Origin: Coniferiporia sulphurascens
Taxonomy: Eukaryota; Basidiomycota; Agaricomycetes; Hymenochaetales; Hymenochaetaceae
DNA length: 64,000 bases
Direction: 5' to 3'
Assembly (NCBI GenBank): GCA_002794785.1
Contig: NBBA01000004.1
Coordinates: 558,001 to 622,000 of the forward strand
Shown: positions 23,331 to 33,679 of the stretch, one piece after another
How the letters are laid out: every line of letters begins with the position of its first letter
Numbering within the stretch: the stretch's first letter is position 1
Notes under the pieces: generated by a model
What the model was told of the DNA's origin: nothing
Seen by the model: the letters and a program-made list of their open reading frames with translations, nothing else
The model's database searches: none
Translations under genes and position numbers: made by a program

Positions 23331-25541
23331 ATGGGCGCAAACGAGTCTAGACATGACGGAGGCGTCGCTGCTGAAGACGGTCCAGAGGACTATTACGCGC
23401 TGCTTGAAGTGGGCGAAGAGGCGACAGCTGATGAGATCAGGGTGCGTGTGTATTCGCCTTCAGAGCACTCGCCATTTCCCGCTGGTATTAATCGAGACGA
23501 ACAGAGATCTTTCAGAAAGCTTGCGCTGAAGCATCATCCAGACAAAAACTATGAGAATGTTGATGAGGCGACGAAACGCTTCGCGTCAATACAGCAAGCT
23601 TACGAAGTATGCTAACCCCTTTAACATTTGCCCTTCCGCCTTGTGCTATACCCAACGTATTAACCTCAGGTATCTCGCAGGTACTAAGTGATGAGCAAGT
23701 TCGTCTTGTTTTTTTTGTCTCGACCCATGTCTCAAGATGGTCTGAATATATGCTGAACGAAAACCACTAGGAGCGTGCTTGGTACGACTCCCATCGAGCC
23801 TCGCTTGTGCCCGAGCCCGATGCCGAAACCGTCTTCGAAGAGATACGGAAGGCAGGGACGTCCACCGCCAAGCGAGCAGCACCCCGGCCGCGAGACCGCG
23901 GTATCACTGTACGCCACCTTGCGCCGTTCTTCGACGCCTCCAACTGGGGAAACTTTGACGATAGCGACTCCGTGTGTTATTCTGCTTATCTTTCATTTCT
24001 CGTTCCATTAATATCTGTTTGTCAGGGCTTCTTTACACTCTATCGCAACCTCTTCGCACGTCTCGCTGCGGATGAATGTGCATTTACATCTCACAACCCC
24101 TCAGACTATCCTTCATTCGGGTACAGTACATGGACATGGAGCGGGCCCGGGGGTGACTCCCAAAACGACCAGTTAGAGGGCGCGCGGTTCTTTTACAACT
24201 CTTGGCTTGGGTTCGCTACAGCGAAGGATTTTGTATGGGTTGAGTCCTGGAGCACGGTGGAGGCACCCGACCGTCAGGTGCGTCGCCTGATGGAACGCGA
24301 CAACAAGAAGGCGCGAGAAAATGCGCGTAAGGAGTATAATGATACAATCCGAGTGCGTCGTATTCTGTCGGTGCACTTTGTCGCCGGTCAATCACTCATT
24401 TACTTTTAGTCCCTGGTGGTATTCATCCGTAAACGTGATCCACGATACAAGTCGCACCTTGCGCATCAAGCTGAGCTCAATGTTGCTAAGGCTGCTGCAC
24501 CTCGCGGTGGCTCTGGTACTTCTACGCCGATCGCTTCATCCAGACATAAAGGCACTCCAAACCCAGCTTCGACACACGTATCAACTTTTACCCCACAATC
24601 CTGGCAAGAAGTCGACCCGCTAGCGAGTGCGCCGGATGGAGGCGATGCGTGGGCGGTAGCAGAGGATGACGGCGAAGTATTCGAGTGCGTCGCGTGTCGC
24701 AAGACTTTCCGGAGCGAGGCAGCTTGGGCAAGCCATGAACGTAGCAAGAAGCATATACGCGAGATGGAGTGGTTGCGACAAGAAATGCTTGCGGACGAGA
24801 AAGAGTTGGGACTTGGTGAAGAGGCTGAGGACAGAAATGGCGGGACTGAGGGAGAGGATGACGCGCCCCGAATAGATGCGAAAATAACGGAAGAAGATGT
24901 ACCCGATGCGAGTTTACGTCCGAATGACTCGAGCGACAATGACGCATCAGACGGCAGAACGCTATCGGGCAAGCTCAGCACACCTCCGTCCATTGACGAG
25001 CAACTCTCCGACATCGATGTATCTCGAAAATCTAGGTCACGACGAAAGCCGAAGGCCGCAGGCGGTATGAAAAAAAATGCGCCCGACACCACGGTTGTAA
25101 ACCCGGAAGTAAGTTCTGGGATGCAAGCCAGCATGTTTACACGATTGGGAGACAGCAAACGCGCGAGCGAGGACATAGACAAGAACGGGGACGCAGTAGA
25201 AGAAAAGCACGAGCCGTCAAAAAGAGATAAGCGACGCGCACGCGTAGCGGCGAAGACGGCGCGTCAGGATGCGGGTGCAAGCATGCAAGAGGTGTGAACT
25301 CTTTAAAACTGTTCAATCGTAATCTGCTTCCGACTCGACTCGGGAGCCTCAATGAAGCTATGCTCACTTCATATGACCTTACCCATAACAGACGTGCAAT
25401 GTATGCAAGCGGTCGTTCACATCGCGGACCAAGCTATTTGCGCACATAAGCGAGACCGGACACGCTCTCGCCTTTGAAGCGGCAGGGGTCGACTACCCAC
25501 ACGGCGCACCGCGCGGAAAAAAGGGGAAGGGAAGGAAGTGA
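23331..25541 (+). CDS. JJJ1: J-protein Jjj1 (60S ribosome biogenesis co-chaperone)
   Basis: DnaJ-type co-chaperone that with Ssa and Rei1 releases Arx1 from pre-60S particles in the cytoplasm. Exons 23331-23441, 23505-23606, 23681-23698, 23771-23971, 24026-24352, 24410-25291 and 25392-25541 give 596 residues. J domain with HPD at residues 48-50. Then ERAWYDSHR, the conserved middle (FFTLYRNLFARLAADE, FYNSWLGFATAKDFVWVE) and a C2H2 finger FECVACRKTFRSEAAWASH near 340-370. After an acidic/basic linker the last exon adds a second finger, CNVCKRSFTSRTKLFAH, and a GKKGKGRK tail. Without the last splice (25292-25391) the frame stops at 25297 and loses this finger, so the terminal exon is preferred. 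Exon 3 is 18 nt (VLSDEQ). Confidence 0.9.
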
Positions 25542-26635
25542 CGGCCCCATCCCTCCCCACGACGGTAAGTAAACAGGTACGCAGACAGGGTATGCCTGTG
25601 ATAGTAGGGATCATTGCAATTAGATTATGTAGAAGAGCAACGGGTCTTGATCATGTGAACGAGAACGAGATAGCTACGAAAGGCCTAAGTCTAAGTTTGC
25701 TGCGAGGGAGCACTATGCATCGAGGGTGTGCTCATCGCGCTCGCGGGAGAGGCGTGTAGAGTATGTCCGGCTGACAATGTTGACTAGAAGACAGTGTATG
25801 AGATACATAATCACCAGAAGGAACGTAATGTCGATAGCAGATCACATACAGGCTTCCATGTATCGCTCCATACACCGCGACAGACAAGTCTATATGGTGT
25901 GTAAAAGTAGGAGTTTGACGCATGCAAAATACAAAATTAGTCAGATCCCGGCAGCAAAGTATAGAGTAGCGACGCACCTCCTCCGACCCTGACAGAGAGG
26001 TACTCGGTTTTGTGACACACTTATAAAAGCATTTGTCGTTGATTTTCTAGGAACACCACCAGAAGTAACTTCAAGTAAGCACACGGCAAAATCTTAGTAA
26101 GATGAAAAAGAGGCACGTTTATGAGCTCCTGCGCGCCATTGATTGCAAGTTCATTGCGGATCTGCGCCATGAGCCGTTCTTTGCGCGCCTGAAGGTCTTT
26201 TCATCCATAAGACCAAGCGATATAACGCGAAAGACGCCAACACATACCCGCGGAAGCCACAGTAGACGCGCCGGGCGCAGAGGCACTTGATGAGCCCCCC
26301 AGAAAAGACATAGTTTACGCTCTGCAGTATACATGCTGTGAGCTTATCCCTGGTAGGGAACGGAAGAATGAACATACGAGTGGTAACGGAGGGTGAAGCA
26401 GGACAAACGCAGCTTGAAGGAGTGCAGAACACGTATTTTCGTGGTTTTCAGAGCCCGGTCACGTGCTTTCGTGCATGAGCCAAAAGTTACCGCGAGTAAG
26501 TGAGACTCGCCGACAGTCGACTGGCGACTGTTTCGAACGGGTACAAAGATAGAGGTTCGTCTTGTCCGCTTGCTTTTCTTGAGGAAGAAAAGAAACTGAC
26601 GGCCACCACAAACGGAATGGAACAGGGATGTGACG
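25542..26635. other. Intergenic region between JJJ1 and COX10
   Basis: About 1.1 kb holding the JJJ1 3' UTR and the COX10 promoter. No family-like coding sequence, RNA gene or repeat was seen on either strand. Confidence 0.45.
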
Positions 26636-27949
26636 ATGTCCGTCATTTTTCAAAATCCCGTTCGAACAAGTTTTCTGAGTTTTGTCCGTCACGGTCCAGC
26701 AGCAGCGACCTCTTCTGCCCACTTCACTTCGTATTTTTGGAGAAACGACCAATGGTCCGCCGGTCTTCGGCGCAGCCCATTGCGGCGAGAAATGCTCTCC
26801 TACGCTGCGGTTGTTGATGGTTCTCAACCGTCGGCGTCAACGGTGTTGAACTCGCTTGCTCTCCCCGCCTCCTACCCCCCGCCGCTCTCAGCGCTCCCCT
26901 ACAAGCCAGTCCCCACGCTCAAGCTTCCTCGCCTCCTCGGTATCTACTCTAGCCTATCAAAGTCGCGTCTTTCAGTGCTCGTCGTCCTTACCGCCATGTC
27001 CTCCGTCGCGCTCTCCCCGCTTCCTACCACCGTACCTGTCCTTCTTGCTACCGCACTCGGCACCGCGCTTTGCTCTGCGTCTGCAAACACATTGAACCAG
27101 CTGCAAGAAGTCCCTTACGATGCGCAAATGATGCGAACGCGAGGACGCCCGCTCGTACGACATGCTATATCCCCACTGCACGCTACTGGCTTCGCAGTTG
27201 TTACTGGTATGGCAGGTCCCGCCATCCTATGGGCTTGCGTAAATCCCACGACCGCTGCTCTCGGAGCCGTCAACATTGCACTTTACGCTGGTGCGTATAC
27301 GTATCTAAAGCGCCGCAGCATTATAAACACATGGGTTGGCGCAGTTGTTGGCGCAATCCCTCCACTGATGGGGTGGACTGCGTGTGGAGGACAGCTCCTT
27401 CCCTCCGAGACGTATCCCATACAGCTTTTTCTTCCGTCATTTCTTTCCTCTCCCTCTAGCTCTCTTCCTGTTGCTCTTGCAGACAACCCACTTTCCGCCC
27501 TCGCCCTCTTTATGCTACTCTACACTTGGCAGTTCCCGCATTTCAACTCCCTCTCCTTCCTCGTGCGAGGCTCGTATGCACAGGCCGGATATCGTATGCT
27601 CAGTGTAGTCTCACCTCGCCAGAACGCCGTAGTTGCCTTGCGGCACGCCGTACTGCTCCTCCCCGTGTGCTCGGTGCTGTTTCCGCTAAGCGGCCTCACG
27701 GACTGGACCTTTGCATTGACAAGCCTTGTTCCGAACCTAATTTGTGCTCGCCACGCATGGGCATTTTGGCGCGTAAATGGCAATGGAGAAAAAGAGGCAA
27801 GAAAATTGTTCTATGCGTCCTTGTGGTATCTGCCCGTCGTAATGGGACTCATGATGCTGCACAAGAATGGCCTCGAGTGGGCTGGGTGGTTTACTGGGAC
27901 AGAGGATGAGGCCAAGTCGAGGGAAGACGAAGGTGCTAGGCAAGAATAA
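26636..27949 (+). CDS. COX10: Cox10, heme O synthase (protoheme IX farnesyltransferase)
   Basis: Inner-membrane mitochondrial enzyme that adds a farnesyl group to heme B to give heme O, the step before heme A. A single exon of 437 residues, unusual among the intron-rich neighbours. Start ATG at 26636 gives MSVIFQNPVRTSFLSFVRHG, a basic Ser/Arg-rich presequence. The UbiA fold follows: KLPRLLGIYSSLSKSRLS, then the prenyl-diphosphate/Mg site SANTLNQLQEVPYDAQMM with RTRGRP, and the second site around SIINTWVGAVVGAIPPLMGW. Eight or more hydrophobic segments can be seen. The C-terminus is short and charged. Converges on the ZNF830-like gene, 133 bp away. Confidence 0.95.
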   Translation: MSVIFQNPVRTSFLSFVRHGPAAATSSAHFTSYFWRNDQWSAGLRRSPLRREMLSYAAVVDGSQPSASTVLNSLALPASYPPPLSALPYKPVPTLKLPRLLGIYSSLSKSRLSVLVVLTAMSSVALSPLPTTVPVLLATALGTALCSASANTLNQLQEVPYDAQMMRTRGRPLVRHAISPLHATGFAVVTGMAGPAILWACVNPTTAALGAVNIALYAGAYTYLKRRSIINTWVGAVVGAIPPLMGWTACGGQLLPSETYPIQLFLPSFLSSPSSSLPVALADNPLSALALFMLLYTWQFPHFNSLSFLVRGSYAQAGYRMLSVVSPRQNAVVALRHAVLLLPVCSVLFPLSGLTDWTFALTSLVPNLICARHAWAFWRVNGNGEKEARKLFYASLWYLPVVMGLMMLHKNGLEWAGWFTGTEDEAKSREDEGARQE

Positions 27950-28082
27950 TTGACAAATTAGAGTAGGCTGCGCGCGATATTGTATCATATTATAGTGCTC
28001 TCCCAAATAAAACAAAAAATGCCTGTTATCTTCTGGTGACGTGAATAATTTATCTCAGCATGGGGATGTATATTCCTCTGAG

Positions 28083-29056
28083 CTATGGGTTGACTTTTGC
28101 CCCCCTTCCTGCCCTCTTCGCCTCGCGTGCTCGCTTCAAGGTCTCAATGCGAGCCTTTAGCATACCGACACGCTCGTCTGCTTCCTCCTGCACCCGTTCC
28201 TGCAAACACAATGGACGTGAGAGGAGCCCGTCAGAGGTAGCCTCAGCGGACCGATGTTAGAGAAACATACCTCCTCGACCAGCCTATCCATAATGAGCTC
28301 ACGCTCTTCCTGCTCCTTTTTCCGTCGCCTCTCTTCCTCAGTCTCCTGCTTTGCCCCCTCCTCTCTCGTCGTTTCCCCACCAGGAACATTAATAGCAGAT
28401 GGGAGCCCTTCTGCACTAGAAGATGCAAGCTCTGCTTCAGCGAACACTGTCGCGCGATCATATGCCGCTCTGCGGTCCTCCTCCGTCTCCTCTTCCCCTG
28501 CTGAGGCAGCGTTTGAAGAGAGTAGCGATGCCTGAAATTGCTCCCATTCAAGGTCGATCTGTGACTTCTGGACTACCTTCGCATTCGCTAACGCGGACAC
28601 CGGAGCGGGAACGGACGACGCCTCTTCTTCGTCGGTGTCATCCTCGGGCACGGAGGGATCGGGCACGAGCGACGGATCAGAGAAGAAATCTGCAGGAAAG
28701 CCGCTGTTTGCTTTTGAAGGTAGGTGGCCAGCCGCTGGCCCCTCACTTAGTCTCCTTTTCTTTGCGCCCGTACCCAAGCTCGTCTCGGTGTCCTCGTCGA
28801 CATCCATCTCCTCACCATCCCCATCCGCCTTCCTTTTCCTGTTCCCCTCTCTCTCCTTCTCTTCACGTCTGCGCATCTCTGCAACCGCAAGCCTGTGCGG
28901 CTTGCTCCCGACATGGCCTTCCCATGCAGCCGCGCTCTTGACTGGTACGCCGCACGCAACGCAACGCAGCTGCCCGGCTGAATTATACGCGGCAAGTGAA
29001 TGAGTGACGCGTACGTCCTGACGTCGCGCACGCAAGAGAGCGCGTGCATCGGCCAT
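28083..29056 (-). CDS. ZNF830/CCDC16-like zinc finger protein
   Basis: Exons 29056-28271 and 28199-28083 give 300 residues. The N-terminus MADARALLRARRQDVRV is followed by a matrin-like C2H2 finger, LRCVACGVPVKSAAAWEGHV.. with KPH, residues about 29-55. Then come a basic nuclear-type segment (REGNRKRKADGDG region), an acidic stretch, and a C-terminal coiled coil (EEERRRKKEQEERELIMDRL, ERVQEEADERVGMLKARIE). This layout is that of the ZNF830/CCDC16 family, which in other eukaryotes associates with splicing and genome-maintenance complexes; the role here is inferred. The single intron is 71 nt. In-frame Met codons upstream of 29056 give no family match. Divergent from UBA4. Confidence 0.85.
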
Positions 29057-29195
29057 TGGTGTTCGGGCTGTCTGGAATCCCCGTAGACTTACCATGATAC
29101 GTTTATGTAAGCACGACATACTATTCGTGGGAACTCTGGACGACTCAGGCACTCGCTGCCCATTCAAGCGCCAGTTTGTTTCCCGACTACCAGTG
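29057..29195. promoter_or_regulatory. Divergent promoter, ZNF830-like / UBA4
   Basis: This 139 bp spacer separates outward-facing start codons and must carry both promoters. Confidence 0.5.
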
Positions 29196-31019
29196 ATGCC
29201 TTCCGATGGCGCGAGCACAAGCGCAAGCCTCTCTTTGGATGACTACCGGCGCTATGGCCGCCAGATGATAATTGATGGCTTCGGACTGCCTGGTGTGCTA
29301 TCACCTTAACCGCCATTCTGAGCTCAGTAATATTAACGGTTGAAAAAAATCAAAAAAAAACTGCAATCACGACTTTCACCGGCAGCGCAGGTCAAGTTAC
29401 GAAACGCATCTGTTCTCGTTGTGGGTGCGGGAGGTCTCGGTTGTCCCGCGCTCCAATATCTGTGCGCAGCAGGCGTTGGTGTGTACCCGTGGTCATTGAT
29501 AATTACTACAAATTTGTGGAACCTTCGTTCTCTGTATGCAGGTCGGATCGGGGTCGTCGATCCCGACGTGGTCGAGTTATCCAACTTGCAGCGTCAAGTT
29601 TTACATTCAGAAGCGACTCTTGGAAGGCCGAAGGTCGAGTCTGCTGCGCATGCACTCAGAAAGTTTGTTTCCCTGCCTTCCCATATGCGGGGGTTCGCCG
29701 TTGACCATCTCGATAGACTCAATAGCCATACACTCATCGACACGTACCACTTCGCCATCGACTCTTCAAATGCCAAGAACATTCTTGCAGGATATGATGT
29801 TGTACTTGATTGCTCGGACAACGCACCTACGCGTTATCTCCTCTCGGACACCGCCGTACATCTTATGCTCCCGCTTGTTAGTGGCGCCGCCCAGCGGTTC
29901 GATGGTCAGTTGTGCACGTACAACTTTCCCTTTCACCCCCCTCCGTTGGCTACCCCCACCGCGGACGTAGTACAAAGAATAGAGCGTGGCCCATGCTACC
30001 GATGTTTGTTTCCTCGACCACCAGCACCAGAAATGTCGACTAGTTGTGCAGAGACAGGCATCATAGGCGCTGTCACAGGCGTCATCGGCACACTACAGGC
30101 ACTCGAAGCAGTCAAGATCATTACAGGTCTAAATGGTGAGTTCGTACTGTATGCACACTCCAAGCCATCAAGTTGAATCCGTGTCTTAAAATCGGTTGGT
30201 CTGTGTCTCAAATGGAAAAAGACCGCAAGCCTTCTCTCTTAATATACTCGGCTCTCGGATTTCCACCGTTCCGAAGCATTACCTTGCGTACGCGTCGGAA
30301 AACGTGTCCTGTTTGTGGGGATGGCGATCCAAATGGCCCACGTTCTGCTCTTGAATCTGATTATGTCGCATTTTGTGGAGGACCTCTTCCCGATTGGGTG
30401 CAAAAAGGGTTGGAAGTGAAAAATGATCGAGAGCGAAATCGAATAAGCGCAAAGGTTCGTAATTTTAGGGTTGTTAGCTGCGTTACATACGGGGTTTTTC
30501 TTACTCTTGATGTACTGTAGGAGCTCAGTGAGAAACTTTCTGCAAACAAGCACTTGGTTCGCATTTTGGACGTCAGGAGCTCGGTCGAGTTCGGCATCTG
30601 TCATCTACCTGGGTCAATTAGTAAGTTCATGAGGTTTTGTTCAGGCATATCAAAAAAACAACGCGCGTGTACTGATATCGAGGCGGATTACTAATGCTCT
30701 CCGCACTACAGATATCCCCCTCCCTGAACTTGTCGCCAGCCCTTCATCGCACATCACTGACCTTCGCTCTTCCGGCCACGCAACACCTGACACGCCTGCA
30801 CTCGTCGTTTTTGTTTGCCGTCTCGGGAACGATTCGCAAATCGCTGCAGAAGCACTGCGTGAATGTATGGTCACTAACGGAGGGGAGGGCGAAAAGGGGA
30901 ACGTCGAATATGATACCCTGACATCGCGTGCCGGGTCAAAATCGCATGAGATTGTAGACCTCATTGGAGGACTGCGAAGCTGGGCAACGGATGTTGACAG
31001 TCAGTTCCCTGTATATTAG
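29196..31019 (+). CDS. UBA4: Uba4/MOCS3, Urm1-activating adenylyltransferase-sulfurtransferase
   Basis: E1-like enzyme that adenylates and thiocarboxylates Urm1 for tRNA wobble-uridine thiolation and urmylation; cytosolic. Exons 29196-29292, 29386-29478, 29542-29662, 29717-30135, 30222-30454, 30521-30620 and 30712-31019 give 456 residues. Start MPSDGASTSASLSLDDYRRY. ATP site VLVVGAGGLGCPALQYL, then VVDPDVVELSNLQRQ, DCSDNAPTRYL and VSGAAQRFDGQLCTYN. The E1-type catalytic Cys is in STSCAETGIIG (about residue 214). Two zinc CxxC pairs are CYRC and CPVC. The C-terminal rhodanese domain (RILDVRSSVEFGICHLPGSI) has its persulfide Cys in VFVCRLGNDSQ (about 390) and ends FPVY, as usual. Introns 2 and 3 are 63 and 54 nt without in-frame stops. 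Last intact gene before the repeat-rich half. Confidence 0.94.
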
Positions 31020-31807
31020 CCTTGGAAAAGTGGCTTGTTGCGCCGTGTAAGACCGCCTAAGTGCTTGCTCGAGTCAGAAATTTGGCCTGGGCTGCTGCCG
31101 TTTTCATAAATGTTGAAGAAAACTAGCCTGTCGAAATTCTTGAGGGTGGGGAGTGCTACACAGCTGTCCAGGGGTGATGTCACGGCATGGGAGTGGCTGG
31201 TGGCTCCCCTGGGATTACACATCAGATCGGGATAGAGAATATGAAATAATATAATGCATGAAGTCCAGTTTTACATCAATAGCATGATCATATGGCCAAG
31301 AAGGAGAGAATCACTCCAATTTCTTCTTTTCAAATAAAGGAAGGAACTCATGGTATTGTGGTGGTACCAATTGTTCTAATCAATTACCAGAAGTGTTTGG
31401 ATCAATCCTATGTTGTGGGCGACGATGCGCCTTAAGTTCAAACTCCATCTCCCATGCTCAAACATCCCCATGCATACATGGCTTACTGCATTTCAAACTC
31501 CGTCTCCCATGCTAAAACATCCTTTTGCATGTGCAGCTTAATGCATTTCAAACTCTGGTTCCCACACACCAGGACTGGATTCTGCCCATTACAAGGATCG
31601 GTCATTTAAAGTCCGCCTCCCATAATGCATTATATTCTTTTATATTCCTTCAAGCTCTGATTCCCCTGCAACTAAATTACATTAATATTGGGATTGCCAC
31701 TATCTTACAACTATTACTACAAGTAGTAACTACTTCCAATCTAGTCGAGCCTTGTATTACTAATCCCAAATATATATTTTACTATGAATCTATGGGTTTT
31801 CCTCCTT
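31020..31807. other. Boundary spacer downstream of UBA4
   Basis: This 788 bp stretch marks the change from gene-rich to repeat-rich DNA. It has no recognisable gene. It holds an imperfect tandem repeat (31432-31640) and is otherwise AT-rich toward its right end. Confidence 0.5.
31432..31640. repeat. Degenerate tandem repeat, units of about 55 bp
   Basis: The words aaactccatctcccatgct, aaactccgtctcccatgct, aaactctggttccca and aagtccgcctccca recur at roughly 50-60 bp spacing, each near gcattt or catttaa. They look like decayed tandem copies. No function is suggested. Confidence 0.45.
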
Positions 31808-32992
31808 TTACAAGGTATGTGAGGAGGGCATGCTTCTTCTTAGTCCGACTCGGACAACTGTGGCCCCCATCATCATCAGCAGCGGGGGGTCGGGGAAAGA
31901 TCCCTGCGCCTTGCGTGCACGCTTATTGGGCTGGTCGATCATTGTGCCCTTGATGGGGTCCTTGGATGTAGAGGCTTTGCCAGCCTTGCGTGGATGCACT
32001 TGTTTCTTGGACTGGTCTGCATTCACCTCGAGTGGGGGTGAGGGTGAGTCCCCCAAGTCTGTCATTGGCATGGTAGTCACCATGTCTGTTGCCACTGGAT
32101 TTGAGATTGCTGTGTTTGTCACTGCCAGCTCCATTGTTGTCATGCTTGACAATGGCATGCTCGTTGTTGCCAGGATCGTCGATGTTGTGCACATATATGC
32201 ACCGCTTCCTGGATCTTTGTGTGTCCTGTTACTGTTCGTCATCACCGCCACATCTGCTGCTGGGTCCGTAGTCATCATGCCCGACATTGCCATCATGTTT
32301 GCAGTCCTTGCACTCGCCATTGCATTCGCTGCCCCCAGGGTAGCTGTGGTAGCATTGGTTGCTGCAGCACTCGGCGGGTACATGGGCACCATGCCTGACA
32401 AAGCCGATGCATAAGGCAGATGCATCATTGCCATGTTCGTCCGTGCATAAGGTGGATACATCATTGCCATGTTTGACTGTGAATATGGCACGTACATATA
32501 AGGCAGATACATCGTCACCGCCATAATTTTGTAGGTCATCACCATGTTGGTTGACAGTGCAATCAAAGCCGAGTAACCCAGGTAAATCGCTGTGTTGTAA
32601 GGAGGATACAATGGAGGCATGTTTGATGAGGCCAAGTTCGTTGATGCCATATATGCTAGCAGCAGATATGTCAATGGCACTGCTGCCCTTGGCCCAGTCG
32701 CAATCACAGGTAGGGATGTGGATGCTACTGGCACTGTCCCAGTCTCGATTGCAGGCAGGGATGTGGATGCTACTGGCGCTGGCTCAGCTACAGTCGCAGG
32801 TGGGGATACAGATGCTATGGGCCCCAGTGAATATGTCAATAATGCCACTGTCCCCAGCTTGGTTTCAATTGCAGGTGGTGGTATAGTGGATACCGCCTTT
32901 GACTCAGCAGTAGACATAGGGTTCGTCTTAGCTACTTTTGGCTTACAGGGCTGCTTCATTTGCTTCTTTGGACCAGTCTTCTCCACTGCCAT
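31808..32992 (-). CDS. Low-complexity hypothetical protein (Met/Ala/Thr/Pro-rich)
   Basis: An open frame of 394 residues from the ATG at 32992. The N-terminus is basic (MAVEKTGPKKQMKQPCKPK). It then has near-repeats: VASTSLPAIETG and VASTSLPVIATG, and NMAMMYPPYA and NMAMMHLPYA. The end is basic (KRARKAQGSFPDPP). No domain is recognised. It has no in-frame stop although it lies among decayed transposon sequence, so it may be a young or still-used gene, or just low-complexity DNA with few stop words. A solo LTR sits 125 bp upstream of the start. It could equally be a fragment of a transposon accessory gene. Confidence 0.35.
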   Translation of the reverse strand: MAVEKTGPKKQMKQPCKPKVAKTNPMSTAESKAVSTIPPPAIETKLGTVALLTYSLGPIASVSPPATVAEPAPVASTSLPAIETGTVPVASTSLPVIATGPRAAVPLTYLLLAYMASTNLASSNMPPLYPPYNTAIYLGYSALIALSTNMVMTYKIMAVTMYLPYMYVPYSQSNMAMMYPPYARTNMAMMHLPYASALSGMVPMYPPSAAATNATTATLGAANAMASARTANMMAMSGMMTTDPAADVAVMTNSNRTHKDPGSGAYMCTTSTILATTSMPLSSMTTMELAVTNTAISNPVATDMVTTMPMTDLGDSPSPPLEVNADQSKKQVHPRKAGKASTSKDPIKGTMIDQPNKRARKAQGSFPDPPLLMMMGATVVRVGLRRSMPSSHTL

Positions 32993-33116
32993 CGACTTCA
33001 GATCCGTTGCCACCTCTCCTATATGACTACAATGATGGTACAAAATTCAGATGGCAATAATTGTTAACTGTCAGAATTCCTTACAGTTCTGCACTGTCAA
33101 CCATAGATCCCCCAGT

Positions 33117-33679
33117 TGTTACAATTTTCCCTTACTTCCCCCTATTTTGCGCTGACTCACTTCCTCTTCGTCATCACCAGTCAGCGCAACTCCCCCATTT
33201 CTCTTCCTTACTCATCCTTATTCACCTTACACCATAAGATGCCATGATGACACCATATCGCACCATCATGACGTACTTTGCTTACTGATACCCTTACCTG
33301 TATTACCAAGACATTCCTTGGGTTTCCATGACCTTCCATAGCCATGTAAACTACCCTACACAGGACGCTACAGTAGCAAACACATAGAGTAGCATATAAG
33401 CATGTAACATAGATCGCACAAGCCCTAAGCTTGTGCTCTTTGTTCATACAAGCCCATTATATGCGCCTCAGTGCCCTCTGTGTGCTCTACCTCATCATCT
33501 GGCACTTCATCGTAACACAACTCCTCTAAGAACCCTACTGTGTCCACATCGTCGATCAGGAAGCCCTGCCAACAATCATCTTCGACTTATGACATCTAGG
33601 AAGCCCCGTTGTCATAACCATCAGACCCGATGATCAGGAAGCCCCAACATCGATCACCACGTAACTGCTGAGCTTAACA
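33117..33679 (+). mobile_element. Solo LTR, copy 1 (TSD CCAGT)
   Basis: Starts TGTTACAATTTTCC and ends GAGCTTAACA, with 5 bp inverted ends TGTTA/TAACA. Both sides carry CCAGT (33112-33116 and 33680-33684), the 5 bp duplication of an LTR element. It contains a TATA-like catataagcatg followed by aagcttgtgctctttgttca, on the + strand. It closely matches the LTR at 40731-41289. No internal region is next to it, so it is a solo LTR left by recombination. Confidence 0.9.

Noticed and set aside
24466..25182. Long minus-strand frame opposite JJJ1 exon 6
   Set aside because: No family likeness; the plus frame has two recognised Jjj1 features and correct splice joins.
28157..29218. Longer ZNF830-like protein from upstream in-frame Met codons
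   Set aside because: Residues before MADARALL show no family likeness and would overlap the UBA4 start region.
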